This document shows, one piece after another, positions 49,503 through 58,749 of a DNA stretch of 64,000 nucleotides. Within the stretch, counting starts at the first letter, position 1, and each line of letters begins with the position of its first letter. The stretch comes from Cytophagaceae bacterium (GTDB taxonomy: Bacteria; Bacteroidota; Bacteroidia; Cytophagales; Flexibacteraceae), in NCBI GenBank assembly GCA_947458545.1, contig CANGYH010000001.1:806001-870000 (forward strand). The letters are read 5' to 3'. A model generated the notes under the pieces. That model had not been told where the DNA came from, searched no databases, and saw only the letters and a program-made list of their open reading frames with translations. A program made the translations under genes and the position numbers.

Positions 49503-51524
49503 CTAGGGGTATTGTTTGAATACGCCGACGTCTCCGCCGGCAATGTCTGTGCCCTGGCCCAGGATGCGCTCCTGGCTGGGGAACCCGGCGGCGAAGGGCC
49601 GCTTGTCGTTGTTGATGACAACGAGCAGGCCTTGGTGCCATCCGGCCCATACCCTTCTACCTAACCTGAAAACGGGTAGGCTTGCCTGCTCATATAGGTC
49701 AACCAAGGCAGGCTCTAGAAAGCCGGCAAACTGGGGGCCGAGGTAGGTGAGCATGCCGGTGCCGATGCGTCGGCAGACGGCCATCGTTTGCCGGAGGGAG
49801 TCTTGGCCGGGCGGCACATAGGGCCTTACGCTGTCTGGCCGGGCGGTGAGGGTGAGGCCCTCGGCGGCTGTGGGGCCTATGTCTGTGGCGCCAATGAGCC
49901 AGGCGAGTCGGCTGCCGTTGGCATCGGTCTGCAAGGCGTTTTGCTCGCGCTCTCTGGCGGTGCCGGGCATCAAGAGCAGTCTGTTGCCTTTGGCTACGAA
50001 GGCGCGCCATTGCCGGAGCTGGATTGCACTTGCTTGCGGCGCCAAGGGGACGATGCACGTACCCGACGTGGGCAAGGGTGCCTGCCGCCAGGGGAAGAAG
50101 CGCACGGGGGCACCGGCCTGCATGGCTGCCAGATGCGCCAGCCGGTGCAGGCGCAGGGGCTCGCTGGCGGCAAGGGTATCGGCCAGCTCGTCGGCGTAGA
50201 ATGCGATGGAGGTAGCCAACTGGCCGATGGCCCTTGGGGTGGTTGCCTCGGCCATGCGGTATCCCTTCAAGCTTTCAATATAGCCGAGAGCCTCGCTGAC
50301 CTCTTGGCCCAGGCGGGTAAGCTGTGTGCCATCGGCGGTTACCAGGCCGATGTCTGTACCGGGCTGGCGGAAAGGCCCGATGGTGAGGTAATCTACGCCG
50401 GCACCATAGTGCATCCAGATGAGGCGGCGCAGGGTGCCCGGCGGGGCGGGGCGGCCGTCGAAGGCCAGTGGCAGCAAATCCTGGCCGGTGCGGCCAGCTA
50501 CGCTGCGCGCCAGGTCTAGGTCGAAGGGCAGGGCCCATTGCTCTGAGAGCCTGGACATTGACCCCGGCTGAAAATCTGCCGGCAGGCGCGGCAGGGCCTG
50601 TGTGCCGGCAAAGTCTATACCCATGGGCAGCAATGGATCGGGCAATTGGGAGGTTGTGGCCAACCCGGCTGATGTTGAGATGTGCTGGCCTTCGGTATGC
50701 TTGCGTATGGCGGCGGCTAGCTGGGCCACGTTTTGCGCAGCGGCTTGGGCGGCAAAGCGTACAAAGTCTACGGCAAGGCGGCTGTTTTGGGCAGCAGTGG
50801 TAAGGCCTTGTAGTCTAATCTCGTCGAATGCGGAGAAGGCTGTGGCAGTTTGGGCCGTACCCCAGCGGAGGTTGAGGGTATCGACGTTTTGGCGGGCAAC
50901 CGTGTGCATGTAGGTGCGGAACTTGCCTTCTGCTACGGGGCTGTACTCCAGGGCCATGGGCAGGCAAAGGTTGTAGCCCAACACGGCCGAGCTATGCCCA
51001 TAACGCTTGGCCAGCGTTACGGCCAGGCGGCGGCCCAGCACTTGTAGGGTATCGTCGTGGATGGTGGCGCGGTATTGTGCCGCGTCGCTGTAAGGCCGGC
51101 CGTCTGGGCGGCGTGCCTCCAGCCCTGGGCGGCTTCTGACAAGCCAGCCCGGAGGGGCATCTAAGGGGACGGTCAGGATGACTTTGAGCTTATGGCGGGC
51201 AGCCAGGTCTAGGCAACGGTCTAGCCAGAGCAGGTCGAAGCTGTTGGGCTTGGGCTCTAGGCGTACCCAGGCCTTGTCGGCCAGGCGGACGAAGCTGAAG
51301 CCCAGCGAGGCAATGCGGGCAAAGTCTCGCTCCCAGTCGGCATCCGTAAAGCGGTGAGCGTCGTACACTACGCCTGCGGGCAGCACCTTTTGGCTCTTAG
51401 GCAAAAACTTAGCCGAGGGCTGCGCGTACAACCCAGGCCCTGCCGAGCATAGCATGGCAAGGGCTAACGTTACACGCACCCAGAGCCGTGCAAACGGCCA
51501 GGCGGGCTGAGGGCTTGGTTCCAT
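49503..51524 (-). CDS. GH42-like (beta-galactosidase-fold) exported protein, catalytic residues apparently lost
   Basis: A protein of 673 residues with a signal peptide ending near GLYAQ. The (beta/alpha)8 domain of about 45-430 follows GH42: DADWERDFARIASLGFSFVRL, WVRLEPKPNSFDLLWLDRCL, and a segment with PLDAPPGWLVRSRPGLEARR. Where GH42 has the acid/base in an Asn-Glu-Tyr motif, this protein reads PMALEYSPV, with Leu for Asn. Where the nucleophile Glu is expected, before the PPGTLRRLIWMHYGAGVDYLTIG block, it reads DLLPLAFDG with no Glu. The C-terminal part has the trimerisation-like domain (ATSIAFYADELADTLAA). CATATTTG, near a -7 box, ends five bases before the start. Confidence 0.75.
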   Translation of the reverse strand: MEPSPQPAWPFARLWVRVTLALAMLCSAGPGLYAQPSAKFLPKSQKVLPAGVVYDAHRFTDADWERDFARIASLGFSFVRLADKAWVRLEPKPNSFDLLWLDRCLDLAARHKLKVILTVPLDAPPGWLVRSRPGLEARRPDGRPYSDAAQYRATIHDDTLQVLGRRLAVTLAKRYGHSSAVLGYNLCLPMALEYSPVAEGKFRTYMHTVARQNVDTLNLRWGTAQTATAFSAFDEIRLQGLTTAAQNSRLAVDFVRFAAQAAAQNVAQLAAAIRKHTEGQHISTSAGLATTSQLPDPLLPMGIDFAGTQALPRLPADFQPGSMSRLSEQWALPFDLDLARSVAGRTGQDLLPLAFDGRPAPPGTLRRLIWMHYGAGVDYLTIGPFRQPGTDIGLVTADGTQLTRLGQEVSEALGYIESLKGYRMAEATTPRAIGQLATSIAFYADELADTLAASEPLRLHRLAHLAAMQAGAPVRFFPWRQAPLPTSGTCIVPLAPQASAIQLRQWRAFVAKGNRLLLMPGTAREREQNALQTDANGSRLAWLIGATDIGPTAAEGLTLTARPDSVRPYVPPGQDSLRQTMAVCRRIGTGMLTYLGPQFAGFLEPALVDLYEQASLPVFRLGRRVWAGWHQGLLVVINNDKRPFAAGFPSQERILGQGTDIAGGDVGVFKQYP

Positions 51525-51625
51525 ATTGCCAAATATGGAGCCGGGCGGGCAGCCTTGCCTTTATGCGGCTCATTCTCTTAAATTGAGAGGAAAAGGTGGG
51601 GTGCCATGCCCGATAGGGCGCTGTT

Positions 51626-51633
51626 TATCTTTG
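51626..51633 (+). promoter_or_regulatory. -7 box of the type B cargo operon
   Basis: TATCTTTG, a full match to TAnnTTTG, 31 bases before the TTG start at 51665. No TTG at -33 spacing. It is the only candidate in the gap for the genes up to 60160. Confidence 0.45.
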
Positions 51634-51664
51634 CTGGTTATACATTCTGTCGTACTCTTTTACT

Positions 51665-54600
51665 TTGCCTAGCTCGTTTCGATATTGCTATGTAAGCCTG
51701 TTGGCGCTCTTGTTGTGGGCGGCAGGGCTGCATGCGGCGTACGGGCAGGGCCTTGGTGCCCTCAGAGGCCCTCAGCGGGCGTGTACGGGCTCGGTGGTTA
51801 CGTTTACGGTGGATAGCTTGTCGGCCGTGCGCGATTTGCAGTGGACACTGCCGCCGGGTATGAGCATCGTCGCGGGGGCAGGCTACGCCCGGGTGCAAGT
51901 ATTGGTGGGTGGCACAGGGGGCACAGTATCTGTGCAGGGCACCACGCCGACGGGGCCTTCGAGCATATCGGCCTTGCAGATACGGGTAGAGGCGCCCTCG
52001 GCCAACCGGGGCTATCTGCTGGTGGGCAGGCTACCGCTTGGCTTGCAAGATCAAAGCCTCAAGGCACGGTTGCAGGCATTTGGGTATCAAATCACCGAGG
52101 TGACAGACCAAGAGGCAAACCCGGCATTGGGTGGCTGCGGAGCCTTTGTTTATGTTAGCCCCACGGCCCGGCCCGGTGTGGCCGGCCCGGCATTGGTGGG
52201 TTTGCAAGGGGGGCTCATTACGGCCAATGTAGGCACCTGGCCGGCCCTGGGCCTTACAGGCAACGCACCTGCAGACACGCAGACGGCACCTGGCGCCCAA
52301 GTGCAGGCCCTGCCCCTTAGCCACGAGCTGAACGGTGGCCTACCGCCCAGTGTGCAGTCTGTTTACAGCATAGCGGCTAAAATCCAGACGGGCAGGCCCT
52401 TGGCTGAGGGCATTGTGGTGGCGCGTGGCCTGTCGGCAGGCTCGTTGCCTGCGTTTTTTGGCTATGAGCGAGGGGCTGCCCTGGCGCAGGGCATGGCAGT
52501 TGGCAGGCGGGTGGCTTTTTTTGCCGATAGCGTTGGCCAGCAAGCCTTGACGGCCATCGGCAATCGCTTTCTGGAGCGGGCCGTTTGCTGGGCGGCACGG
52601 CGCTGCCCGCCTGCCGCAGCGCGGATCGTTACGCAGCCCCTGGTGCGCCTGCGCTATTGCCCAGGCGACACGATGCGCGTTGCCTGGACGGTGACGGGCA
52701 GCTTTGGCACGGTGCCAGCCAATGTTTTTCAGGTAGAGCTTTCTGACGGAAACGGGGCCTGGTTTAGCCCGACACTGCTGGGCTCGGTGATGGGTGCGGG
52801 GGCTGGCAGCCTTTGGGTGCGCTTGCCCGCGGGCCTGGCCAACGGCACGGCCTACCGGGTGCGGGTAGTGGCCACCAATCCAACCGTGCTGGGCAGCGAC
52901 AATGGCGCAGGCATTATCATAAGCAACCAAGCGGCCGCGCCGCCTGCAACTGTGGCCGGGCCTGATACCGTTTGCCTTGCCCAACTGCCCAGCTACACGG
53001 CGGCGGCTGTGCCGGGGGCTATCCGATACGACTGGATGCTGCCCGCCGGGCTCTCTACCACCGACACAGGCCAGACGGCCCGCATTAACCTGACAGGAGC
53101 CACAGACAATACAACTTATACCGTGCAAGTACGGGCCATTACGATTTGTGGGCCAGGAGAGACGCGCACGTTTACCATCAGGGTACAATCTGCGGCAGTG
53201 GTGCCGCCGATAGGTGCCATAAGCACTACGACGGCGGGGTGCCCACAGTGGGTAAGGTATAGCGTTGGCCCTGTGGCAGGTGCAACGGCCTATACTTGGA
53301 TAACACCGACAGGCACTCAAACAGGCACGGCCTCGGCCATTGTTGTGCGCTACACAGCGGCCACCGCTGGCGAAGTGAAAGCGGTGGCGCAAACGGCCTG
53401 CGGCACCACCGATACGACCCGGTTGGCGGTAAACATCCCGGAGCCCGCGCGGGCGTTGGTGCTCTATGCAGCGGGCGCTAGCCTGAGCCCGGCTGAAACA
53501 GTTTTGCGAAACCGGCTACTGCAGCTGGGGTACACGGTAAGTTTATTCACCCCTACCTCTCCTCTACCGGTGGGGGGCTTTTGTGCGCGTGCGGTAGTTG
53601 TGTCGCCTGGCGTAGGCCTGGGCCAGGGCCTGCAGCGGCTTGACACATTACGGCTACCGATTTTGACTTTGAACCCCACGGGTGCGCTGGCCTTGGGTAT
53701 GGTAGGGGCTGCAGCGTTTGGCCTCGCGCTAGACAGCTTGGTGCGCATAGGCCAGCCGACACACCCCCTAGCGGCTGATTTACAGGGCGATGTAGCGCTG
53801 TATCGGAAACGGGTGCGCTTGGCGGGGGCCTTGCCTTTGGTTGGCGGAACGTCTGTTGCCGAGGAACGGTCGGCTGGCCGGAGTGTGCTCTTTGCTTTTG
53901 AGCAGAACGAGCAGATGTCGGCGCGTACGGCACCGGCCCGGCGGGTAGCCATGGGCTTAGACGGGCGCCTCGGCTTGGACAGTATGTCGCTGGCAGGCCT
54001 TACGCTGCTAGACAAGGCGGTGTGCTACGTGGCAGGCACCTGCTTGCCCAACCCGACCACTGTGCTGCCAGGCCCTACCCACAGGCCGGCTTATTGCGCC
54101 GGAGATACGATTCGGCTCACTGTGGCAACGCAGGGGGCTTTTGGAGTGGGCAACCAATTGTCCTTAGAAATCTCGGATGCAGCAGGCGGCTTTGGGGCAC
54201 CTACCACTTTGCTTACCCTGGTGGCCGGGCAAGACGCGCGAGCGGCTTTACCGCGAGATCTGGCACCATCTAACCGATACCGGATACGTGTACGAGCTAC
54301 TGACCCGGCACTGGTGGGTGCGGCCTCGGCCGATTCGATTCGGATCGAAAATCCAGGTTTCGGGGTAGTGTTGCGGCCAGATACCGTTTGCCCAGGGCAG
54401 GGTGCGCGCATCGTATTGGCCGGGTTGCAACCAGGTGCCTGGTATCGGGTGGCGCTGCCTGGCTTAGATAGCCTGCGGGCTGCGGGGCAAGGCGGCGTGC
54501 TGGCGGTGCCGGAGCTGGTGCTAGGCAATGTGCCGGTGCGGCGCTTGCCGGTGGTGGCAAGGTCTGGCCTGTGCCCGGCGCGGTTGCTGGCAGACTCTGC

Positions 54601-56821
54601 CACGGTGGTGCAGCGGCGTTTTGCGGTGCTTGGGGCAGTATTGTCTGGCCCATCTTCGGTTTGCGCGGGGCAGCCGTTTGCGCTTAGGGTGTTTCCGGTG
54701 CCTGCGGCGCTGCGCTTTTCGGTATTGCGCAACGGGGTTGGTGTGGCACCCGCGGCCCTGGCCCAGCTGGGTGACACCTTGCGGATTACCCTGAACCCAG
54801 CGGGTTGGCCTACAGGCTTGCAGACGCTGCGCCTTCGGGTGCAGATCCCCCCCTGCGGAGACTCTGTGCTGCCAGCCCAATGGTTGGTGGCGGTGCGCAA
54901 CCCGCCCCGGCGCAACCTGCAACTGACGGCGCCGCGGGTTTGCTATGCTGATACGGTGCGCATATTGATTAATAGTACAGAGCCGGGCGTTGGGTATCAG
55001 GCACTAGTGCGGGGCGCTGGCGTAGGCGACAGCCTGGCTGGCACGGGCGGACCGCTGACATTGAGGATACCAACTTCCGCTTTGCCTGCGGGGGGCGTTT
55101 TTGCCCGGGTGCACCTGGCGGTGGCGGGTTGCCTGGTCGCTGTGTCAGACGATTCGGTTGGATTGGCTTTTACTCCTATGCCTAGGGGTGGGCTTGGGGT
55201 AGATACGGCTGTAATTTGCCCCGGCAGCCGCGAGGCAAGGTTGACGCTGGCCACACCTCAGCCACAGCACCGTTACCGGCTGTTGCGGGCAGACGGTACC
55301 ATTCTGGCAGAGGGGCAGGCTGGCGCCACGGGTGGGCTCGGGTTGCAGGTGCCAACCTTTGCTACCCTGCCAGGCTTGTATGCCTTGCGACTGGAAGCGG
55401 CCGGGGCCGGTTGCGGTTTTGTACCCGTTGCTGATACGGCATACCTCCGCGTGGCGGCAGCGCCCAACCTTAACCTAGCCGTGACGGGCGGGGCGTATTG
55501 CGCCGGCCAGCCTGCCAAAGTAACCATATCCCGCAGCGAGCCTGGCTTCTCTTACCAATTGTTGGACGGTGCCACGCCCGTGGGAGCACCCCTACCAGGC
55601 ACAGGTGGCCCCATAACGCTAAGTTGGCCTACGCCAACGGGTAGCCCTACGCTGGCCGTGCGGGTAAGTGTGCCGGGCTGCCAGGCGCAGGTGTTGGCAG
55701 AGCGAGTGACCGTCCGCCCCAAGGTAACGCCTGTTACCAGGTTTACGCGTTTGGCCGTAGCATCTCTGTGCCCGGGCCAAATTTTGAGTCTGCCTTTGCG
55801 GCAGGTAGCGGCGGGGTACAGGTACCAGCTTTGGGCCAATGGCCTGCGCGCGGCAGACTCGCTCCTGCCCGAAGCGGAGGGGCTGGTATGGCCGCTGCCT
55901 TACGATCGGTTGCCGCAGGGGCCCGTCAGGTTGCAGCTTAGGGTGGAAGATTCTGCCTGCTATGGCAGGTTAAAGCTGGACAGCCTGAACGTCTTTGTGG
56001 GTGCTGCTACGGAAGCCCGGCTGGCTGTGCGGGGGATCCTGACGTGTAACCCGGCGCTGGTGCGCGTTTTGGTAGAGCGGCCCCAGGCCCGGGTGCGTTA
56101 CTTGCCGCTTGTGGATGGAAGACCTGCGGGCGCTGCGTCAGAGGCGGCAAATGCAGACTCGCTACCGGTAGCCGTGGTATTGCCGCCAGGGCAGGCCCAG
56201 GGCTGGGTACGGATACTGGCTCAGGGGCCTTGTGACACGGCTTTGTTGGCAGACTCGGCCTGGGTAGAGGTGCTGCCTACCGTCAATACCACCTTGCGCA
56301 TTGCCGCCACAGATAGCCTGCCTTGCATCAATACTACGGCCGTATTCAGCCTTGGCAGTACGGGGTTACGCGGCATACAATGGCGGCTACCTGCACGGAC
56401 GCGGGCCACCTACAACGCAGACAGCACCGAAATCGAGCTTACGTGGCTAGACTATCCGCTAGAGCGCGACAGCCTGGTGGCCGTGAGGCGCTTTGGCTGC
56501 GGGGGGCGTGCGCGGGGGCGGATTTTGCTGGCCCGGCCCGCAAGCTGCGAGCGCATTTACGTGCCCAACATTTTGACGCCACTGACGGCGGACGGAAACC
56601 AGCTTTGGGACATCCGTGGGCTGGGGGCTTTTGGGCGTTTTCGGCTGCGGGTCTTTAATGCTTGGGGCAGCGTTGTGCACGAGGCGCAGGGCAACTATGC
56701 ACCGTGGGACGGTAAGTCGAACGGAGCTATGCTACCATCTGGCACGTACTACTATGTGCTGGAGCCCGGCCCCGGGCAGACACCCGTCACGGGCTCTATC
56801 ACCCTAATCAACAATCCTTAG
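51665..56821 (+). CDS. Giant T9SS cargo protein with type B (gliding-motility-type) C-terminal domain
   Basis: A protein of 1718 residues beginning MPSSFRYCYVSLLALLLWAAGLHAAYGQ, a signal peptide; the start is TTG, and no ATG or GTG is available in frame. The body is a chain of beta-sandwich, Ig- or PKD-like modules rich in Gly, Ala and Val with paired Cys. A two-part module occurs twice (bases 52006-52935 and 53449-54357). The last 90 residues, starting IYVPNILTPLTADGNQLWDIRG and with LRVFNAWGSVVHE and WDGKSNGAMLPSGTYYYVL, are the type B sorting domain of SprB-like proteins. Seven bases later comes a PorP/SprF gene, the known partner type for such cargo. It probably forms long surface filaments for adhesion or gliding. 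Confidence 0.92.
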   Translation: MPSSFRYCYVSLLALLLWAAGLHAAYGQGLGALRGPQRACTGSVVTFTVDSLSAVRDLQWTLPPGMSIVAGAGYARVQVLVGGTGGTVSVQGTTPTGPSSISALQIRVEAPSANRGYLLVGRLPLGLQDQSLKARLQAFGYQITEVTDQEANPALGGCGAFVYVSPTARPGVAGPALVGLQGGLITANVGTWPALGLTGNAPADTQTAPGAQVQALPLSHELNGGLPPSVQSVYSIAAKIQTGRPLAEGIVVARGLSAGSLPAFFGYERGAALAQGMAVGRRVAFFADSVGQQALTAIGNRFLERAVCWAARRCPPAAARIVTQPLVRLRYCPGDTMRVAWTVTGSFGTVPANVFQVELSDGNGAWFSPTLLGSVMGAGAGSLWVRLPAGLANGTAYRVRVVATNPTVLGSDNGAGIIISNQAAAPPATVAGPDTVCLAQLPSYTAAAVPGAIRYDWMLPAGLSTTDTGQTARINLTGATDNTTYTVQVRAITICGPGETRTFTIRVQSAAVVPPIGAISTTTAGCPQWVRYSVGPVAGATAYTWITPTGTQTGTASAIVVRYTAATAGEVKAVAQTACGTTDTTRLAVNIPEPARALVLYAAGASLSPAETVLRNRLLQLGYTVSLFTPTSPLPVGGFCARAVVVSPGVGLGQGLQRLDTLRLPILTLNPTGALALGMVGAAAFGLALDSLVRIGQPTHPLAADLQGDVALYRKRVRLAGALPLVGGTSVAEERSAGRSVLFAFEQNEQMSARTAPARRVAMGLDGRLGLDSMSLAGLTLLDKAVCYVAGTCLPNPTTVLPGPTHRPAYCAGDTIRLTVATQGAFGVGNQLSLEISDAAGGFGAPTTLLTLVAGQDARAALPRDLAPSNRYRIRVRATDPALVGAASADSIRIENPGFGVVLRPDTVCPGQGARIVLAGLQPGAWYRVALPGLDSLRAAGQGGVLAVPELVLGNVPVRRLPVVARSGLCPARLLADSATVVQRRFAVLGAVLSGPSSVCAGQPFALRVFPVPAALRFSVLRNGVGVAPAALAQLGDTLRITLNPAGWPTGLQTLRLRVQIPPCGDSVLPAQWLVAVRNPPRRNLQLTAPRVCYADTVRILINSTEPGVGYQALVRGAGVGDSLAGTGGPLTLRIPTSALPAGGVFARVHLAVAGCLVAVSDDSVGLAFTPMPRGGLGVDTAVICPGSREARLTLATPQPQHRYRLLRADGTILAEGQAGATGGLGLQVPTFATLPGLYALRLEAAGAGCGFVPVADTAYLRVAAAPNLNLAVTGGAYCAGQPAKVTISRSEPGFSYQLLDGATPVGAPLPGTGGPITLSWPTPTGSPTLAVRVSVPGCQAQVLAERVTVRPKVTPVTRFTRLAVASLCPGQILSLPLRQVAAGYRYQLWANGLRAADSLLPEAEGLVWPLPYDRLPQGPVRLQLRVEDSACYGRLKLDSLNVFVGAATEARLAVRGILTCNPALVRVLVERPQARVRYLPLVDGRPAGAASEAANADSLPVAVVLPPGQAQGWVRILAQGPCDTALLADSAWVEVLPTVNTTLRIAATDSLPCINTTAVFSLGSTGLRGIQWRLPARTRATYNADSTEIELTWLDYPLERDSLVAVRRFGCGGRARGRILLARPASCERIYVPNILTPLTADGNQLWDIRGLGAFGRFRLRVFNAWGSVVHEAQGNYAPWDGKSNGAMLPSGTYYYVLEPGPGQTPVTGSITLINNP

Positions 56822-56827
56822 GCACCC

Positions 56828-57799
56828 ATGCGCAGACAAGTTATGCAGACGATGCTGGGATGGGTACTGGCCTTAGGCCTGGCAGCCGGGGCCTGGGGAC
56901 AGCAGCGCCCTCAGTATAGCCAGTATTTTACCAATTATCTGCTCTTGAACCCTGCGCTTGCAGGCACCACCAATGGGCTGGATCTACGCTCGGGTGCCCG
57001 CCTGCAGTGGCTGGGCTTTGCCGACGCGCCGCGCAGCATATACGGTACGCTGCAAGGCCGGGTGGGGCGCTCGGGGCGGGCCTTCTACAGCAAGACGCAA
57101 AAGGAGCCGGTGTCGTTCCACGGGCTGGGTGGGCAAATCCAGGCAGACGTTACCGGGCCTACCAGCCGCACATCGGCCTATCTGTCTTACGCCTACAATT
57201 TGGCCATTAGCAAGCGGGTGCGTATGGCTGTGGGTGGGCAGGTAGGGCTCCAGCAGTTCGCGCTGAACGCAGACGGGCTTCGATATTCCGCCCAAGGCTC
57301 GGCTGGGCAGGTGTTGAGCTTTGCACGGACGTTTCCGGACGCAGGCGTGGGGCTGTGGATGTACAGCGACCGGTTCTTTGTGGGAGGTAGTGTGCTGCAG
57401 CTTTTCCGCAACCAGTTTGTGGCAGAAGATGCGCGGCTGGGCATTTATACGGCCCGGCGCCACGCCTTTGCCACGGCAGGCTATGGGCTGGCCGTAGGCA
57501 AAGACTGGGTGCTTACGCCGAGTGTACTGCTCAAATGGGTGGCCCCGGCCCCCTTTGCCGTAGACTTGAATATGAAGGCCCGTTACCAAGATCGCTTTTG
57601 GGCTGGGCTCAGCTACCGTTATCAGGATGCCGTAGTTGCGATGGCGGGCCTAAGCCTAGGGCAGGGTTTTGATGCCTCGTACAGCTACGACTTTGCCGCC
57701 TCTGCACTGGCCGGCTACCAGCGGGGCTCGCACGAGCTGACGGTGGGCTACCGGATGCAGGCAGCCAGAAAGCTGACCTATACCGACTTCTGGCGGTAG
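56828..57799 (+). CDS. PorP/SprF-family T9SS outer-membrane protein
   Basis: A protein of 323 residues with signal peptide MRRQVMQTMLGWVLALGLAAGAWG, then QYSQYFTNYLLLNPALAGT, the hallmark opening of PorP/SprF ('qf..y..np..nPA.aG'). The remainder alternates in the manner of a beta-barrel with repeated Gly-Tyr/Phe endings (VGGQVGLQQFAL, VGYRMQAARKLTYTDFW). In Flavobacterium SprF is needed to secrete the type B cargo SprB coded next to it. The seven-base gap to the upstream cargo gene indicates the same relation here. Confidence 0.9.
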   Translation: MRRQVMQTMLGWVLALGLAAGAWGQQRPQYSQYFTNYLLLNPALAGTTNGLDLRSGARLQWLGFADAPRSIYGTLQGRVGRSGRAFYSKTQKEPVSFHGLGGQIQADVTGPTSRTSAYLSYAYNLAISKRVRMAVGGQVGLQQFALNADGLRYSAQGSAGQVLSFARTFPDAGVGLWMYSDRFFVGGSVLQLFRNQFVAEDARLGIYTARRHAFATAGYGLAVGKDWVLTPSVLLKWVAPAPFAVDLNMKARYQDRFWAGLSYRYQDAVVAMAGLSLGQGFDASYSYDFAASALAGYQRGSHELTVGYRMQAARKLTYTDFWR

Positions 57800-57848
57800 C
57801 CGCAAGGGGCATGATGGTGGGCCTGTTGCGAGAGGGGGGTGGCGGGGC

Positions 57849-57856
57849 CATTTTTG
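57849..57856 (+). promoter_or_regulatory. Possible -7 box for parB
   Basis: CATTTTTG, one base off TAnnTTTG, ends eight bases before the parB ATG at 57865. It may allow parB to be transcribed apart from the upstream cargo genes. Confidence 0.3.
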
Positions 57857-57864
57857 CAGTTCGG

Positions 57865-58749
57865 ATGAGCAAGAAACCTGGCGGCCTCGGCCGTGGCCTA
57901 TCGGCCCTATTGACGGATGCGGGCAAAGCGCCCGAGGCAGCCCTGACGGATGCGCAAGGCGGGCAAGTGCCCATATCGCGCATTGCCGTGACGGCCATCG
58001 AGCCCAACCCTTATCAGCCCAGGCACTATTTTGAGCCTGCCGCGCTAGAGGATCTGGCCGAGTCTATCCGCGTGCAGGGGATTATCCAGCCTATTACTGT
58101 GCGGGCGCTGGGGGGAGGGCGCTACCAACTCATTGCAGGGGAGCGCCGCTGGCAGGCAAGCCAAAAGGCTGGGCTTACGGAGGTACCCGCCTTTGTGCGG
58201 CAAGCTACCGACCAGCAAATGCTGGAGATTGCCATCATAGAAAATATCCAGCGGCAAGACCTGAATGCCATGGAGGTGGCGAGGTCTTTCCAGCAATTGC
58301 TGACCGAGTGCAAGCTGACGCAGGAGGACTTGGCCGAGCGCGTGGGCAAAAAACGCAGTACGGTGGCCAACTACCTGAGATTGATGAAGCTGCCACCCGA
58401 TGTGGCCGAGGCGCTCTCCAAAGACCAGATCAGCATGGGCCATGCCAGGGCTTTGCTGGGCCTAGAGCTGGCAGAGCAGATGTTGTTTGCCTTTGGACAG
58501 GTGCTTAAAAAGGGGCTGTCGGTCCGCGAGACGGAGGTGTTGGTGCAAGACCTGCAAAAGGCCAAAGCCGCTGCGCCCAAAGCCAAAGCACAACCACCCG
58601 TTGATGCAGACATGAAGGCCGTGATAGGCCAGTTGAACCAGCGCCTGGGCACCCAGGTAAAAGTAAAGCAGAAAGGCAACGGTGGGGAGATAACGATACC
58701 TTACGGTAATCTGGACGAGCTGAACCGCGTTTTGGAGATTTTGCTATAA
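57865..58749 (+). CDS. parB: Chromosome partitioning protein ParB
   Basis: Binds parS sites near the replication origin and spreads using CTP. A protein of 294 residues starting MSKKPGGLGRGLSALL, the conserved N-terminal ParA-contact peptide. CTP/ParB box: QPRHYFEPAALEDLAESIRVQGIIQPITVR, LIAGERRWQAS and ENIQRQDLNAMEVARSFQQLL. The HTH is at about 160-185 (TQEDLAERVGKKRSTVANYLRLMKLP). The C-terminal dimer domain ends LDELNRVLEILL. ParA is not adjacent, although parA-parB is the usual order. Confidence 0.96.
   Translation: MSKKPGGLGRGLSALLTDAGKAPEAALTDAQGGQVPISRIAVTAIEPNPYQPRHYFEPAALEDLAESIRVQGIIQPITVRALGGGRYQLIAGERRWQASQKAGLTEVPAFVRQATDQQMLEIAIIENIQRQDLNAMEVARSFQQLLTECKLTQEDLAERVGKKRSTVANYLRLMKLPPDVAEALSKDQISMGHARALLGLELAEQMLFAFGQVLKKGLSVRETEVLVQDLQKAKAAAPKAKAQPPVDADMKAVIGQLNQRLGTQVKVKQKGNGGEITIPYGNLDELNRVLEILL

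Noticed and set aside
57865-58749. A nearby parS site or replication origin suggested by parB
   Set aside because: I saw no GTTTCACGTGAAAC-like palindrome or DnaA-box cluster in the window; a proper motif search was not possible.
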